A stretch of 64,000 nucleotides of DNA, taken from NCBI RefSeq assembly GCF_019795155.1, contig NZ_JAILYN010000028.1:1-64000 (forward strand), read 5' to 3'. The notes under the pieces were generated by a model. It did no database searches. It saw nothing but the letters and a program-made list of their open reading frames with translations, and was not told the origin of the DNA. Each line of letters starts with the position of its first letter. Within the stretch, counting starts at the first letter, position 1. Positions 55,780-63,737 of this stretch are shown here, piece after piece. A program made the translations under genes and the position numbers. The stretch comes from Marinobacterium arenosum (GTDB taxonomy: Bacteria; Pseudomonadota; Gammaproteobacteria; Pseudomonadales; Balneatricaceae).

Positions 55780-57051
55780 ATGCGTGACTCCGACAAGCCG
55801 ACCCCGGCCGAACAGCAACCGCTCGATTCCACGGCAGCCTCGCGGCGCGGTTTCCTGCGCGGCATGGGCGGGGCAACCCTGGCATCGCTGCTGGGGGTGA
55901 GCGCGATCCCCTATCTGCGCAATCTGCCGGACGGGTTGATCCCGGTGGCACTGGCCGACGAGGCGGCCAACGTCACCCTGGCCGGCAAGGAGGGGCTGGT
56001 GGTCCTGAACGATCGGCCGGTCAACGCCGAAACGCCACCCCACCTGCTGGACGATGCCACCACCCCGACCGCCCGCCACTTTATCCGCAACAACGGCATC
56101 CCGCCGGCCAATATGGATGCCGACAGCTGGCAGCTGACCGTCGACGGTCTGGTCAACAAGCCGCTTCAGCTGAGCATCGCGGATCTGAAGAAAAACTTCG
56201 AAGTGATCACCCGCGAGCTGGTGATCGAGTGCGGCGGTAACGGCCGGGCGTTCTTCAATCCGCCGGCCAGCGGCAACCAGTGGACTTACGGTGCGGTGGC
56301 CTGTGCCAGCTGGACCGGCGTGCGGCTGGCCGACGTGCTGAAAGTGGTGGGCATCAAGCCCGGCGTGGTCTACACCGCCCATTATGGCGCCGACACGCAC
56401 CTGTCGGGGCAAGCCGGCAAACTGCCGATCTCCCGTGGCGTGCCGATCGCCAAGGCGATGGGCGACGAGAACCTGATCGCCTTCGCGATGAACGGTGCGC
56501 CCCTGCACCCGATGAACGGGGCGCCGCTGCGGCTGGTGATTCCCGGCTGGCCCGGCTCCTGTTCGCAGAAGTGGCTGACCCGCATTCAGTTGCGTGACCA
56601 GGTGCATGACGGGCCGAAGATGACCGGCACCTCCTACCGGGTGCCGAACCGGCCGGTGGCGCCGGGCGAGAAGGTCGACAAGAAGGATTTCGTGATCATC
56701 GAGCGGATGCCGGTCAAGTCGCTGATCACCCACCCGGCCACCGGCAGCGAAGTGAGCGGCCGCTCGCTGGAGGTGCGCGGCCACGCCTGGGCCGGCGACC
56801 GCGAGGTGAGGTCGGTGATGCTGTCGATCGACTTCGGCGCCAGCTGGCTGGAAGCCGAGCTGAGCGAGCCGGTCAATCCTGCCGCCTGGCAGCATTTCCG
56901 CGCCCAGCTGGAGTTCCCGCAGGCCGGCTACTACGAGATCTGGGCCAGGGCGACCGACAGTGACGGCGTCAGTCAGCCGTTCGCCATCGCCTGGAACCCG
57001 AAAGGCTATCTCAATAACAGCTACCACCGGGTGGCGGTGCGAGTTGCTTAA
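55780..57051 (+). CDS. soxC: SoxC/SorA-type sulfite dehydrogenase, molybdopterin subunit
   Basis: 423 aa from the ATG at 55780 (ACAGGAGG, ideal spacing). Twin-arginine signal (ASRRGFLRGMGG). Mo-cofactor domain: VIECGGNGRAFF, then AVACASWTGVRLADVL with the Mo-ligand Cys, then GAPLRLVIPGWPGS. C-terminal dimerisation domain with HDGPKMTGTSYR. Closest to SoxC/SorA proteins that oxidise sulfite or protein-bound sulfur. A diheme cytochrome follows 12 nt downstream as likely acceptor. No soxXYZAB genes in the window, so the SoxC label is provisional. Confidence 0.85.
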   Translation: MRDSDKPTPAEQQPLDSTAASRRGFLRGMGGATLASLLGVSAIPYLRNLPDGLIPVALADEAANVTLAGKEGLVVLNDRPVNAETPPHLLDDATTPTARHFIRNNGIPPANMDADSWQLTVDGLVNKPLQLSIADLKKNFEVITRELVIECGGNGRAFFNPPASGNQWTYGAVACASWTGVRLADVLKVVGIKPGVVYTAHYGADTHLSGQAGKLPISRGVPIAKAMGDENLIAFAMNGAPLHPMNGAPLRLVIPGWPGSCSQKWLTRIQLRDQVHDGPKMTGTSYRVPNRPVAPGEKVDKKDFVIIERMPVKSLITHPATGSEVSGRSLEVRGHAWAGDREVRSVMLSIDFGASWLEAELSEPVNPAAWQHFRAQLEFPQAGYYEIWARATDSDGVSQPFAIAWNPKGYLNNSYHRVAVRVA

Positions 57052-57063
57052 GGAAGGGTGGAG

Positions 57064-57795
57064 ATGGCGAATCAGTCGATGATTGACCGGGTGGTGGCGT
57101 GGCCAGTGCCGCGGCCGCTGTTATTGCTCCGGGGGCTGCTGTTGTGGGCAGTGATCGCAACCAGCGCAACCGCCGCTACGGAGCAGGCTGAGCAGTCGCC
57201 ATCAACCGGGGCAACGCTGAACGCGCCGGGGGCGCTGCTGGCGTTGGTCTGCAATGCCTGCCACAGCCTGCAGGCCGGTGCGCCACACAAACTGGGGCCG
57301 AATCTCTGGAACCTGATCGGTCGACCGGTGGCCTCCGCCGCCGGCTTCGACTACTCGCCGGCCATGAAGGCGCTTGGCGGTCATTGGAGTGCCGAGCGAC
57401 TGGACGGCTACCTGAAAGATCCGGCCGGCTTTGCGCCCGGCAACCGGATGGCATTTGCCGGCCTGCCGGATCAAAGCCAGCGCAAGGCACTGATCGCTTA
57501 TCTGGCGACCCTGTCCGATCAGCCGCCGGCTGTTAAGCAAGGCCAAGAGGCCGATGGTACGACTCCCTTCGACTACGGCGGCTTGCCGCCGGGCGAGGGG
57601 CGGGAGCTGGTGTATGGGCGCTGTTCCGCCTGCCACTCGCTGATGCTGGTCAAGCAGCAGGGGCTCAGTCGTGAGCGATGGCAGTACACCCTTGAGTGGA
57701 TGGTCGAGGAGCAGGGGATGGAGCCGCTGGCGGAGGAACAGCTGAAGCAGCTGCTCGATTACCTGAGCGAACACTATGGCGAAACGTCCCGCTGA
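57064..57795 (+). CDS. Diheme cytochrome c, sulfite dehydrogenase partner
   Basis: 243 aa from the ATG at 57064. Signal peptide (AVIATSATA). Heme domain 1 CNACHSLQAG with KLGPNLWNLIGRP; heme domain 2 CSACHSLMLV. Probably accepts electrons from the molybdoprotein encoded 12 nt upstream (SoxD/SorB-like). Positions of both CxxCH motifs and spacing (AGGAAGG 6 nt before ATG) support this start. Confidence 0.85.
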   Translation: MANQSMIDRVVAWPVPRPLLLLRGLLLWAVIATSATAATEQAEQSPSTGATLNAPGALLALVCNACHSLQAGAPHKLGPNLWNLIGRPVASAAGFDYSPAMKALGGHWSAERLDGYLKDPAGFAPGNRMAFAGLPDQSQRKALIAYLATLSDQPPAVKQGQEADGTTPFDYGGLPPGEGRELVYGRCSACHSLMLVKQQGLSRERWQYTLEWMVEEQGMEPLAEEQLKQLLDYLSEHYGETSR

Positions 57796-57859
57796 AAATA
57801 TCGGCGCGGAAGGCCGGTATCAGGCGGCCGTCGATTAAGCATTTATTGAGGTCAGAACA

Positions 57860-58165
57860 ATGAAGACCGTAGTCAACTTTGAATTCCCGATAGAGCCGTT
57901 CAATACATTGGTGCGTAACGGCACGGCAGGTCAGCTGCTGGAAGAGGTTCTGGAGGAGATCAAGCCGGAGGCGGTGTATTTCTATGCGCCGCATGGCTGT
58001 CGTGGCGGCACCATGGTGGTTGACCTGGCCGACCCGTCGCAGATCCCGTCGATCGCCGAGCCGCTGTTTCTGAAGTTCGACGCCAAGTGCCAGTTCTATC
58101 CGGCCATGACGCCGGAAGCGCTGGCCGACGCCGGCCTGGCGGAGCTGGGCAAACGCTGGGGCTGA
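57860..58165 (+). CDS. Hypothetical small alpha/beta protein
   Basis: 101 aa: MKTVVNFEFPIEPFNTLVRN, then GTAGQLLEEVLEEIKPEAVY, FYAPHGCRGGTMVVDL. It has the look of a dimeric alpha/beta-barrel-like small domain but no family was recognised. GAGG lies upstream of the ATG. It follows the sulfite dehydrogenase pair by 64 nt and may be part of the transcript. Downstream, a 9-bp hairpin (58217-58239) may end it. Confidence 0.6.
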   Translation: MKTVVNFEFPIEPFNTLVRNGTAGQLLEEVLEEIKPEAVYFYAPHGCRGGTMVVDLADPSQIPSIAEPLFLKFDAKCQFYPAMTPEALADAGLAELGKRWG

Positions 58166-58479
58166 GTTTTTACAAGCTGCCCATAACGCTCGATTTGTAC
58201 TAGGCTGTACCGATATCCGTTGCCGGCCCTCGGCAACGGTTGGCCCGGCTCAACGCCGTACCCGCTGGCCGTCTGGTCGGTCAGCAGAGTTCTGTCGCAT
58301 GGAAGCGAGTATCGAATCCCCTCAATATTCCCTTCCGTAAATATGATCATTGCCTCGTGGCCGGATACCGGCGCCTGGCGGTTGTTCCTGTCGGAACAAT
58401 GCGCTGGATAGGAACCGTCTGCTAGGGTTTCCGCCCCTATCTAGCCGAGCAGGGACTGAGAAAGCTCAAGGAGTGAACG
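58166..58479. other. Intergenic, hairpin only
   Basis: CCGTTGCCG / CGGCAACGG (58217-58239, loop GCCCT) is the only structure seen; no T-run follows. No gene. Confidence 0.5.
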
Positions 58480-58905
58480 ATGACCACGATTACCCTGACC
58501 GAAGGTCAACGCAAAGCCATCAAAGAGGATATGGAAAACCAGGTTGAGATGCTCTCCGACGACGAGGTGGAGGTGCTGGCGTCGAAACTGAATGAGCAGA
58601 TCGATATTCCCTTTATCAAGGAAGGTACTGAACAAACGATACTGGTGAAAACGGTCAAAAGGTTTGATCGTCTGCTGTACCAGAACCTGCCGAACGAACT
58701 GTACGGTTTGGTAAAACATTCACGGGACGGTATATCCGATACCGATGCGGCTGAGCTGGAATCGATACTCGGCAGCAGGCTGAACAAGAAGTTCGACATC
58801 CCCTATCTGCCGGAAGCGATCGAGCAGCATATTTTCGAACTGCTGGTCGGGCTGGTGGTGACGGCGATGCGCAAGGAGTTCAGCATCATCAATCAACCCG
58901 CTTAA
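58480..58905 (+). CDS. Hypothetical protein with internal duplication
   Basis: 141 aa, acidic. Two related halves: LASKLNEQIDIPFIKEGTEQ (about 35-55) and LGSRLNKKFDIPYLPEAIEQ (about 95-115), each beginning with an acidic helix and ending D-I-P-[FY]-[IL] and EQ. No signal peptide or membrane segment. CAAGGAG lies upstream of the ATG. Function unknown; a tandem-fold helical domain is likely. A strong bidirectional terminator follows at 58951. Confidence 0.6.
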   Translation: MTTITLTEGQRKAIKEDMENQVEMLSDDEVEVLASKLNEQIDIPFIKEGTEQTILVKTVKRFDRLLYQNLPNELYGLVKHSRDGISDTDAAELESILGSRLNKKFDIPYLPEAIEQHIFELLVGLVVTAMRKEFSIINQPA

Positions 58906-58950
58906 CCCGCTGGAGCGGCAGCCCCGTTCAAAGCGGCGCTGAAGCGGACT

Positions 58951-58987
58951 AAAACCCGGGATTTGAAGCACAAATCCCGGGTTTTTT
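58951..58987. terminator. Bidirectional terminator
   Basis: AACCCGGGATTTG, loop AAGCA, CAAATCCCGGGTT then a T-run, with A residues on the other side. It serves the plus-strand gene ending 58905 and the minus-strand XRE gene ending 59020. Confidence 0.9.
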
Positions 58988-59019
58988 ATGCAATTACAGC
59001 TGCCGCTTGCCGGCCGGGC

Positions 59020-59250
59020 CTATTCAGATTGCTCGCGTTGTTCGGCATCGCGGATCAGTTCCGACGCCTTGGTCTTCAGCGCGGCGGCGATCAGGCGCAG
59101 GGTTTTATAGGACGGCTGCCGGTTGCCGCGTTCGATATTGGAAATATAGGTGCGGTCCACCTCGCACTGTTCGGCCAGTTGCTCCTGGGACAGCTCCGCT
59201 TCCACACGTTGAACCTTGATTGCCTTGCCTAATGCCTTTTCCGGGGTCAT
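59020..59250 (-). CDS. XRE-family HTH regulator
   Basis: 76 aa, one Cro/C1-type helix-turn-helix (KVQRVEAELSQEQLAEQCEV, then DRTYISNIERGNRQPSYKTL). GGAGG precedes the ATG. Dimerisation region is short. Divergent from the small gene at 59417; palindromic sequences in the gap (59353-59371) may be its operators. Confidence 0.85.
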   Translation of the reverse strand: MTPEKALGKAIKVQRVEAELSQEQLAEQCEVDRTYISNIERGNRQPSYKTLRLIAAALKTKASELIRDAEQREQSE

Positions 59251-59320
59251 AGCGCCTCCTGCCAGATACTCGCTAAGGCTCGCTAATCGCTCCGAACGGA
59301 ACTACAGACTAATTGACTCT

Positions 59321-59371
59321 TTAGGTGTCTATATGTCACTTTTAGTAAATTCTAGTCATTCTAGGTGACTA
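59321..59371. promoter_or_regulatory. Candidate operators between the divergent XRE and small gene
   Basis: TAGTCA...TGACTA (59353-59358 / 59366-59371) is a perfect 6-bp dyad with a 7-nt spacer. A second, imperfect dyad with GTG...CAC arms lies about 30 bp to the left. TTTAGGTGTCTATATG and TCTAGGTGACTATTAG are near-repeats. The spacing fits two dimers of a small XRE repressor in a divergent promoter. Confidence 0.45.
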
Positions 59372-59416
59372 TTAGAGCGAAAGACCGTAATGGAAATGAG
59401 CACAGGGAGGTATTGG

Positions 59417-59650
59417 ATGCACGGTAAAGAAGAGTTACATGACGCGATCTTGATCCAGATCGATAAGTTGCAGGCATTGAGCAATGTCTGGATAAACATC
59501 GAATTCACCGAGTACAACCCGTCACCCGCAGTCCGTGCCCACTATGCGATGGCCATCGACGATATGCTGGAGCGGTTGAAGGAGATGATCGAACGCCTGC
59601 ATCGGCAGCGCGAAGGCGGTTCAGCGACGGCCAAGCCGACAGCGCATTAG
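59417..59650 (+). CDS. Small hypothetical protein divergent from XRE
   Basis: 77 aa from the ATG at 59417, which has GGGAGG 6 nt upstream; earlier ATGs (59390, 59396) lack a ribosome site. Helical, charged: HGKEELHDAILIQIDKLQAL and YAMAIDDMLERLKEMIERLH, which could be a coiled coil. No family recognised. Adjacent to an XRE gene, so a regulator-plus-partner pair is possible. Confidence 0.55.
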   Translation: MHGKEELHDAILIQIDKLQALSNVWINIEFTEYNPSPAVRAHYAMAIDDMLERLKEMIERLHRQREGGSATAKPTAH

Positions 59651-59786
59651 CATCCTGTGGCTCTGGCGCACTGTAGGGGGGCTCTGGTTGGTTGTAGGGT
59701 TGGCTCCGGCCGACCAGGAGCCCGCAGGGCTCCACTTATGGGTAAACCGCCTGTGGCGGTGGCGCACTGAACTGCGCCCTACAGGA
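59651..59786. other. Intergenic repeat fragment
   Basis: GGTGGCGCACTGAACTGCGCC then CTACAGG, the same style as 30260-30300. No gene. Confidence 0.4.
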
Positions 59787-60728
59787 TTAAGCCAACCGCC
59801 GGCCAAACTGCACCCGGTACTGCAGCGGCGACAACTGTAGGTACTTGCGGAAGTTATGGCGCAGGGTCACGGCGTTGTCGAAACCGGCCAGGGTGGCGAT
59901 CTGCTCCACCGACAGCTCGGTCCCCTCCAGCAGCTGCTTGGCCAGCTCGATCCGCTGCTGGCTCAGCCACTCATTGGGCGTCATGTTCAGCGAGGCGCGA
60001 AACTTGCGGTCGAAGGTCCGGCGCGACATATTGGCCCGCTCGGCCAACTGGTCGACGCTGATGCCGGCCGACAGGTTCTGCACCGCCCAGTCCAGGGTTT
60101 CGGCGAACTGGCTGGGCCGCTGCATCAGCGGCGTTTCGACGAACTGCGACTGGCCGCCGCTGCGGTGGGCTGCCATCACCAGCCGGCGCGCCACCTGGTT
60201 GGCGATCTGGTAGCCAAACTGGTCGCGAATCACCGCGATACCCAGGTCCAGTGCCGCCGAACTGCCGGCGGCGCAGCCGAGCCGGCCGTCATAGACGTAG
60301 AGCACATCCTCCACATAATCGACCGCCGTGAAGCGCTGCTTGAACCGCTCGGCATAACGCCAGTGGGTGGTGGCCTGGCGGTTGTCCAGCAGCCCGCTAT
60401 AGCCCAACAGGAAGGCGCCGGAGCAGAAGCTGATCACCATACCGCCCCGTGCGTACAGTGCGCGAATCTCTTCAACCAGCCGCTCACTGGGCTGGCGATC
60501 CACCGGCCAGCTTGGCACCACCAGCATCTGGTAATCCGCCAGACTGTCGACGGCCGTCACCTGCAGCTGGATATCGGCGGTGGCGCCCAGCGCGCCCCGC
60601 TCGAAACTGACCACCTCGGCCCGGTACCAGTCGTCGAACTCCGGCCGGGGCAGGGCGAACAGTTCCACCGCGCAGCCGAGCTCGAACAGAGCCGTGCCGT
60701 CATACGCCAGTATCGCAACCCGCTTCAT
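59787..60728 (-). CDS. FtrA-type AraC/XylS regulator with DJ-1/PfpI domain
   Basis: 313 aa. N-terminal DJ-1/PfpI-like domain (about 1-180; FCSGAFLLGYSGLL elbow with Cys) and a C-terminal AraC HTH (about 215-313; LAERANMSRRTFDRKFR, then GFDNAVTLRHNFRKY). This GlxA/FtrA layout occurs beside rhodanese-type genes. It is divergent from the rhodanese at 60943 and probably controls it. Confidence 0.9.
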   Translation of the reverse strand: MKRVAILAYDGTALFELGCAVELFALPRPEFDDWYRAEVVSFERGALGATADIQLQVTAVDSLADYQMLVVPSWPVDRQPSERLVEEIRALYARGGMVISFCSGAFLLGYSGLLDNRQATTHWRYAERFKQRFTAVDYVEDVLYVYDGRLGCAAGSSAALDLGIAVIRDQFGYQIANQVARRLVMAAHRSGGQSQFVETPLMQRPSQFAETLDWAVQNLSAGISVDQLAERANMSRRTFDRKFRASLNMTPNEWLSQQRIELAKQLLEGTELSVEQIATLAGFDNAVTLRHNFRKYLQLSPLQYRVQFGRRLA

Positions 60729-60942
60729 GGCGCTTGCCCCCTTTTTAAATATCGAAAAAGAATTCGAAGAAAAGCTCGAAGAAGAGCTCGAAAAAACTGA
60801 AAAACACTAAAAGAAGTTGGCTTGATATTATCGAATGTCGTCTTTCAAGCCAATGGCCAGAGTCTCCGGCTACCGGCAATAATGGTGGCCACAGATGTTC
60901 ATAAAGCAAACGAACAAGAAAACAAAAACGAAAGGAGGCTCC

Positions 60943-61341
60943 ATGTCATCCACCGTATCCCGACCGGCCGCCGCGCCGAGCGACGAAGCCCTGGTCCACT
61001 TCGAATCCCTGCTGCGCTTCGAAACCGACTGCTGGGATGTCCACCATGCGCTGACCAACAACCGGCAGGACTTCGTGCTGCTGGATGTACGCGGTGATGA
61101 AGCCTTTAAATGCGGCCATGTGGACGGCGCGATCAGCCTGCCGCACCCGCGGATCAACGAGGCCGCGCTGGCGGAGTACCCGGCCGATACCCTGTTCGTG
61201 GTGTACTGCGCCGGCCCGCACTGCAACGCCACCGAGAAAGCCGCTATCCGGCTGGCCAAACTGGGCCGCCCGGTCAAGAAGATGATCGGCGGCGTCACCG
61301 GCTGGCTGGACGAAGGCTTCAGTCTGGTGAGCCAAAGTTGA
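60943..61341 (+). CDS. Rhodanese-like sulfurtransferase
   Basis: 132 aa from the ATG at 60943 (AAAGGAGG upstream). Single rhodanese domain with active-site loop YCAGPHCNATEKAAI (Cys-Ala-Gly-Pro-His-Cys), CGHVDGAISLPHPRI. Divergent from the FtrA-type regulator, separated by about 215 nt with an AT-rich promoter region. Its stop overlaps a TTG start of the GNAT gene by 3 nt (TTGA). Confidence 0.9.
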   Translation: MSSTVSRPAAAPSDEALVHFESLLRFETDCWDVHHALTNNRQDFVLLDVRGDEAFKCGHVDGAISLPHPRINEAALAEYPADTLFVVYCAGPHCNATEKAAIRLAKLGRPVKKMIGGVTGWLDEGFSLVSQS

Positions 61342-61832
61342 GCTGCGAAACGGCAATCCGGGTGCGTGACGCCCGGACGGAGGATTGCGACGCGCTGCTG
61401 ACACTGATGCGGCAGCTGGCCCGGTTCGAGGGCTACGAGGACCAGTTCCGGGTCACCGCCGCCGATCTGCTCGAGCGTGGCGGCCGGGGCGACTTTCACG
61501 CGCTGGTGGCCGACAGCGGCCAGGGGCTGGCGGGGATGCTGGTCTACTACTTCCAGCCGTTCAGCTACGACCTCACCCCCTGGCTGGTGATCAAGGAACT
61601 CTATATCGACGCCCGCTACCGAGGCCAGGGGCTCGGCAGCCAGCTGATGCAAGCCGCCGCCCAACGCTGCCAGGCCGCCGGCGGCAGCCGGATGCGCTGG
61701 GATGTACTGACCGACAACCAACCGGCGCGGGCGTTCTACGAATCGCTGGGCGCGGAACCGCAATGCCAGTGGCAAGGGTATCAGATTAGCGGTGATGCGC
61801 TGCTGCAACTGGCGGAAACTGGTGCAGGCTGA
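61338..61832 (+). CDS. GNAT-family N-acetyltransferase
   Basis: 164 aa starting at TTG 61338 (TTGA overlap with the rhodanese; GTG 61362 possible). GNAT fold: VRDARTEDCDALLTLMRQL, then ELYIDARYRGQGLGSQLMQA (acetyl-CoA loop R-G-Q-G-L-G), and ARAFYESLGAEP. Substrate unknown. Same transcript as the rhodanese; terminator follows at 61880. Confidence 0.88.
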   Translation: MSCETAIRVRDARTEDCDALLTLMRQLARFEGYEDQFRVTAADLLERGGRGDFHALVADSGQGLAGMLVYYFQPFSYDLTPWLVIKELYIDARYRGQGLGSQLMQAAAQRCQAAGGSRMRWDVLTDNQPARAFYESLGAEPQCQWQGYQISGDALLQLAETGAG

Positions 61833-61879
61833 CGCGATTATTTTAATAACCGATATCACTTTCTCAGTGAACCACCGAA

Positions 61880-61921
61880 AAGTCCTTTCCGATTCTACTC
61901 GGAGAGGGCTTTTTCTTTTTT
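61880..61921 (+). terminator. Rho-independent terminator
   Basis: AGTCCTTTCCGA / TCGGAGAGGGCT imperfect stem then T-rich TTTTTCTTTTTT. Ends the rhodanese-GNAT transcript. Confidence 0.75.
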
Positions 61922-61993
61922 GGGCTATCTGCGTCGTACACAGCCTAAGCTGAAATTATTCTTAAACAAACGCTAAAAATATGGATGTCTATC

Positions 61994-62253
61994 CAGTTGG
62001 TTTGGCTGTGTATCCTGTTTGTGCGTCAAATATTTATTGATCTGCCACCAAAGAGGCATGAATCGCGCTGGAAGCTCGTGGAAAACTGTTGCAGAATCAA
62101 ACAGATGGATAGCGGGGCGGGTAGATAGTGAGACCCCGTATAATGCGGATATGAAGCATGCGTGGTTTGCAAGGAAGCAGATATCGAACACTCCTTAGTA
62201 TCTCCTTCCTTTTCAATCGGTTATCTCTACCTATGCGCAGTCTTGTATGGGGA
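61994..62253. repeat. Left copy of a ~260-bp direct repeat flanking the ATPase
   Basis: CAGTTGGTTTGGCTGTG through TTGCAAGGAAGCAGATATCG to TATGGGGAGA is repeated at 63738-64000. In translation the conserved part of both copies contains KRHExxWKLVE and, in another frame, a Cys-x-x-Cys stretch followed by KEADIEH. The copies are diverged (perhaps one difference in six), so the duplication is old. No gene is called in it. The gap 61922-62302 otherwise shows none. Confidence 0.8.
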
Positions 62254-62302
62254 GATATACGGCATGTTGTATATGCAAATGTTATAAATTTGCTTAACTC
62301 AG

Positions 62303-63616
62303 TTGGAAAAGAGAAATAAATTGGAAATCCATGAATTAAAGAAGGTCTTCACTCCTAGTAGACCTGCAAGAGTAACGTTTGTAGATCGCGATGAATTCAA
62401 CGATGATATCGTTACCGCACTAGAGCTTCCTGGAACTCAATTGGTTGTGTTTGGACACACGGGTTCTGGAAAAAGTACGTTAGTTCAAAACCTTCTACAT
62501 CGAGTGTATGAGAAACAAATAACTACCAATTGCATGAAAGGCATGACATTTGAAGAGGTTGTTCTAGATGCTTTTGATGAGTTGGGTGAGTTTTACATTG
62601 ATGAGGTAACCAATAATGTTAAATCATCAATCAATGGTAGAGCTAAAGCTAATTATTTAGCTATTCAAACTCAGCTCCAAGCCAGTATTGAAAGCGGTCA
62701 AGCTCATAAACAAAAACGTTACTTGCCACCACAATTAACACCTCAGAGGTTAGCTAAACTTCTCGGTGAGGCTGGATATTGCTGGGTGCTTGAAGATTTT
62801 CATAAAATTGAGGGTGAAGAGAAAGAGAAGTTAGCACAAATGATGAAAGTGTTTGTTAACTTGTCTGATGAGCACGAAGATTTGAAAGTTATTGCAATCG
62901 GCGCTGTAAATTCAGCAAGGGAGGTTGTGGAAACTGATGCAGAAATGAATACCAGAATTTCTGAATTTCAAGTTCATTTAATGAACAATGATGAAATACG
63001 AGAAATAATCAAAAAAGGTTGTAAAGCCTTAAATATAATCATTCCTGAAAGATTACAAGATGAAATCATCCATTACTCTAATGGTCTTGGATCCATTTGC
63101 CACAAGCTTTGTTATTTTATGTGTGATGCTGCACTTGTAAAGGAAACGGTTCCCCAGCCTATTGAATTTGACTACAACGATCTCAAAGAAGCTTTGAAGC
63201 GGTATATTAAAAGTGTAGAAGACACTATTAAAAAATCGTTCGACAAGGCGATGAAGGTTCCCTCAACGGAAAACACTTTGCGTATCGTTGCTCATCAGGA
63301 ACAGGATGGTGCTCAGCTTGAGGCTCTACATGACTGGGCTGCAGAACACCATATAAAAATATCTAAGAATAAACTCAAAACAGATCTGGCAAAGTTGGAA
63401 AAAGAAGACTTCGGTGAGCTGATTAAGTTCGATGAAAATTCTTGGAAATATAGTTTTTCAAATCCATTTTATGGTGCGTTTGCATTGGCTTATTTCGAAG
63501 AGCAAGACAAGAAAATGCATTCTGCCAAGAAAAAGTCTCAAAAAGAAATGATGCAACTGCTTAATGAAGCCTTCAAGACATTTTCTAGTAATGTTGCACC
63601 GGAAGACGGAAACTAA
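62303..63616 (+). CDS. AAA/STAND-like P-loop ATPase, acquired cassette
   Basis: 437 aa, probably starting with TTG at 62303 (a TTG at 62321 is an alternative; no in-frame ATG is near the N-terminus). Walker A GHTGSGKST (51-59), Walker B-like CWVLEDFHKI, sensor-like VIAIGAVNSAREVVE, and an Arg-containing NTRISEF. The C-terminal third is Lys-rich and helical and looks like a winged helix. The family is that of Orc1/Cdc6-like or STAND-type ATPases. Clearly AT-rich against its neighbours and bracketed by direct repeats, so it is likely horizontally acquired. Role unknown; a single-protein defence ATPase is a guess only. Confidence 0.75.
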   Translation: MEKRNKLEIHELKKVFTPSRPARVTFVDRDEFNDDIVTALELPGTQLVVFGHTGSGKSTLVQNLLHRVYEKQITTNCMKGMTFEEVVLDAFDELGEFYIDEVTNNVKSSINGRAKANYLAIQTQLQASIESGQAHKQKRYLPPQLTPQRLAKLLGEAGYCWVLEDFHKIEGEEKEKLAQMMKVFVNLSDEHEDLKVIAIGAVNSAREVVETDAEMNTRISEFQVHLMNNDEIREIIKKGCKALNIIIPERLQDEIIHYSNGLGSICHKLCYFMCDAALVKETVPQPIEFDYNDLKEALKRYIKSVEDTIKKSFDKAMKVPSTENTLRIVAHQEQDGAQLEALHDWAAEHHIKISKNKLKTDLAKLEKEDFGELIKFDENSWKYSFSNPFYGAFALAYFEEQDKKMHSAKKKSQKEMMQLLNEAFKTFSSNVAPEDGN

Positions 63617-63689
63617 AAATTCTAACATAGCATTTAAGAGTAACTCCCAACGCTTAGAAAGTGAGGTCAGATGAAGATTTTTGGTTTGG

Positions 63690-63723
63690 GCGGAAAGTGG
63701 GGTCAGGCGGAAAGTGGGGTCAG
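63690..63723. repeat. Tandem 17-bp repeat GGCGGAAAGTGGGGTCA x2
   Basis: Two perfect copies (63690-63706, 63707-63723) directly before the right repeat copy; GTGAGGTCAGATGAAGATTT nearby is a diverged third. GTGGGGTCAG strings commonly occur at mobile-element ends in gammaproteobacteria. Confidence 0.65.
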
Positions 63724-63737
63724 ATGAGACTTTCATA

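Noticed and set aside
54883-57027. 714-codon minus-strand frame joining the PfpI gene to a region opposite soxC
   Set aside because: Only the last 226 codons form a real protein with its own start and ribosome site; the rest is antisense to soxC.
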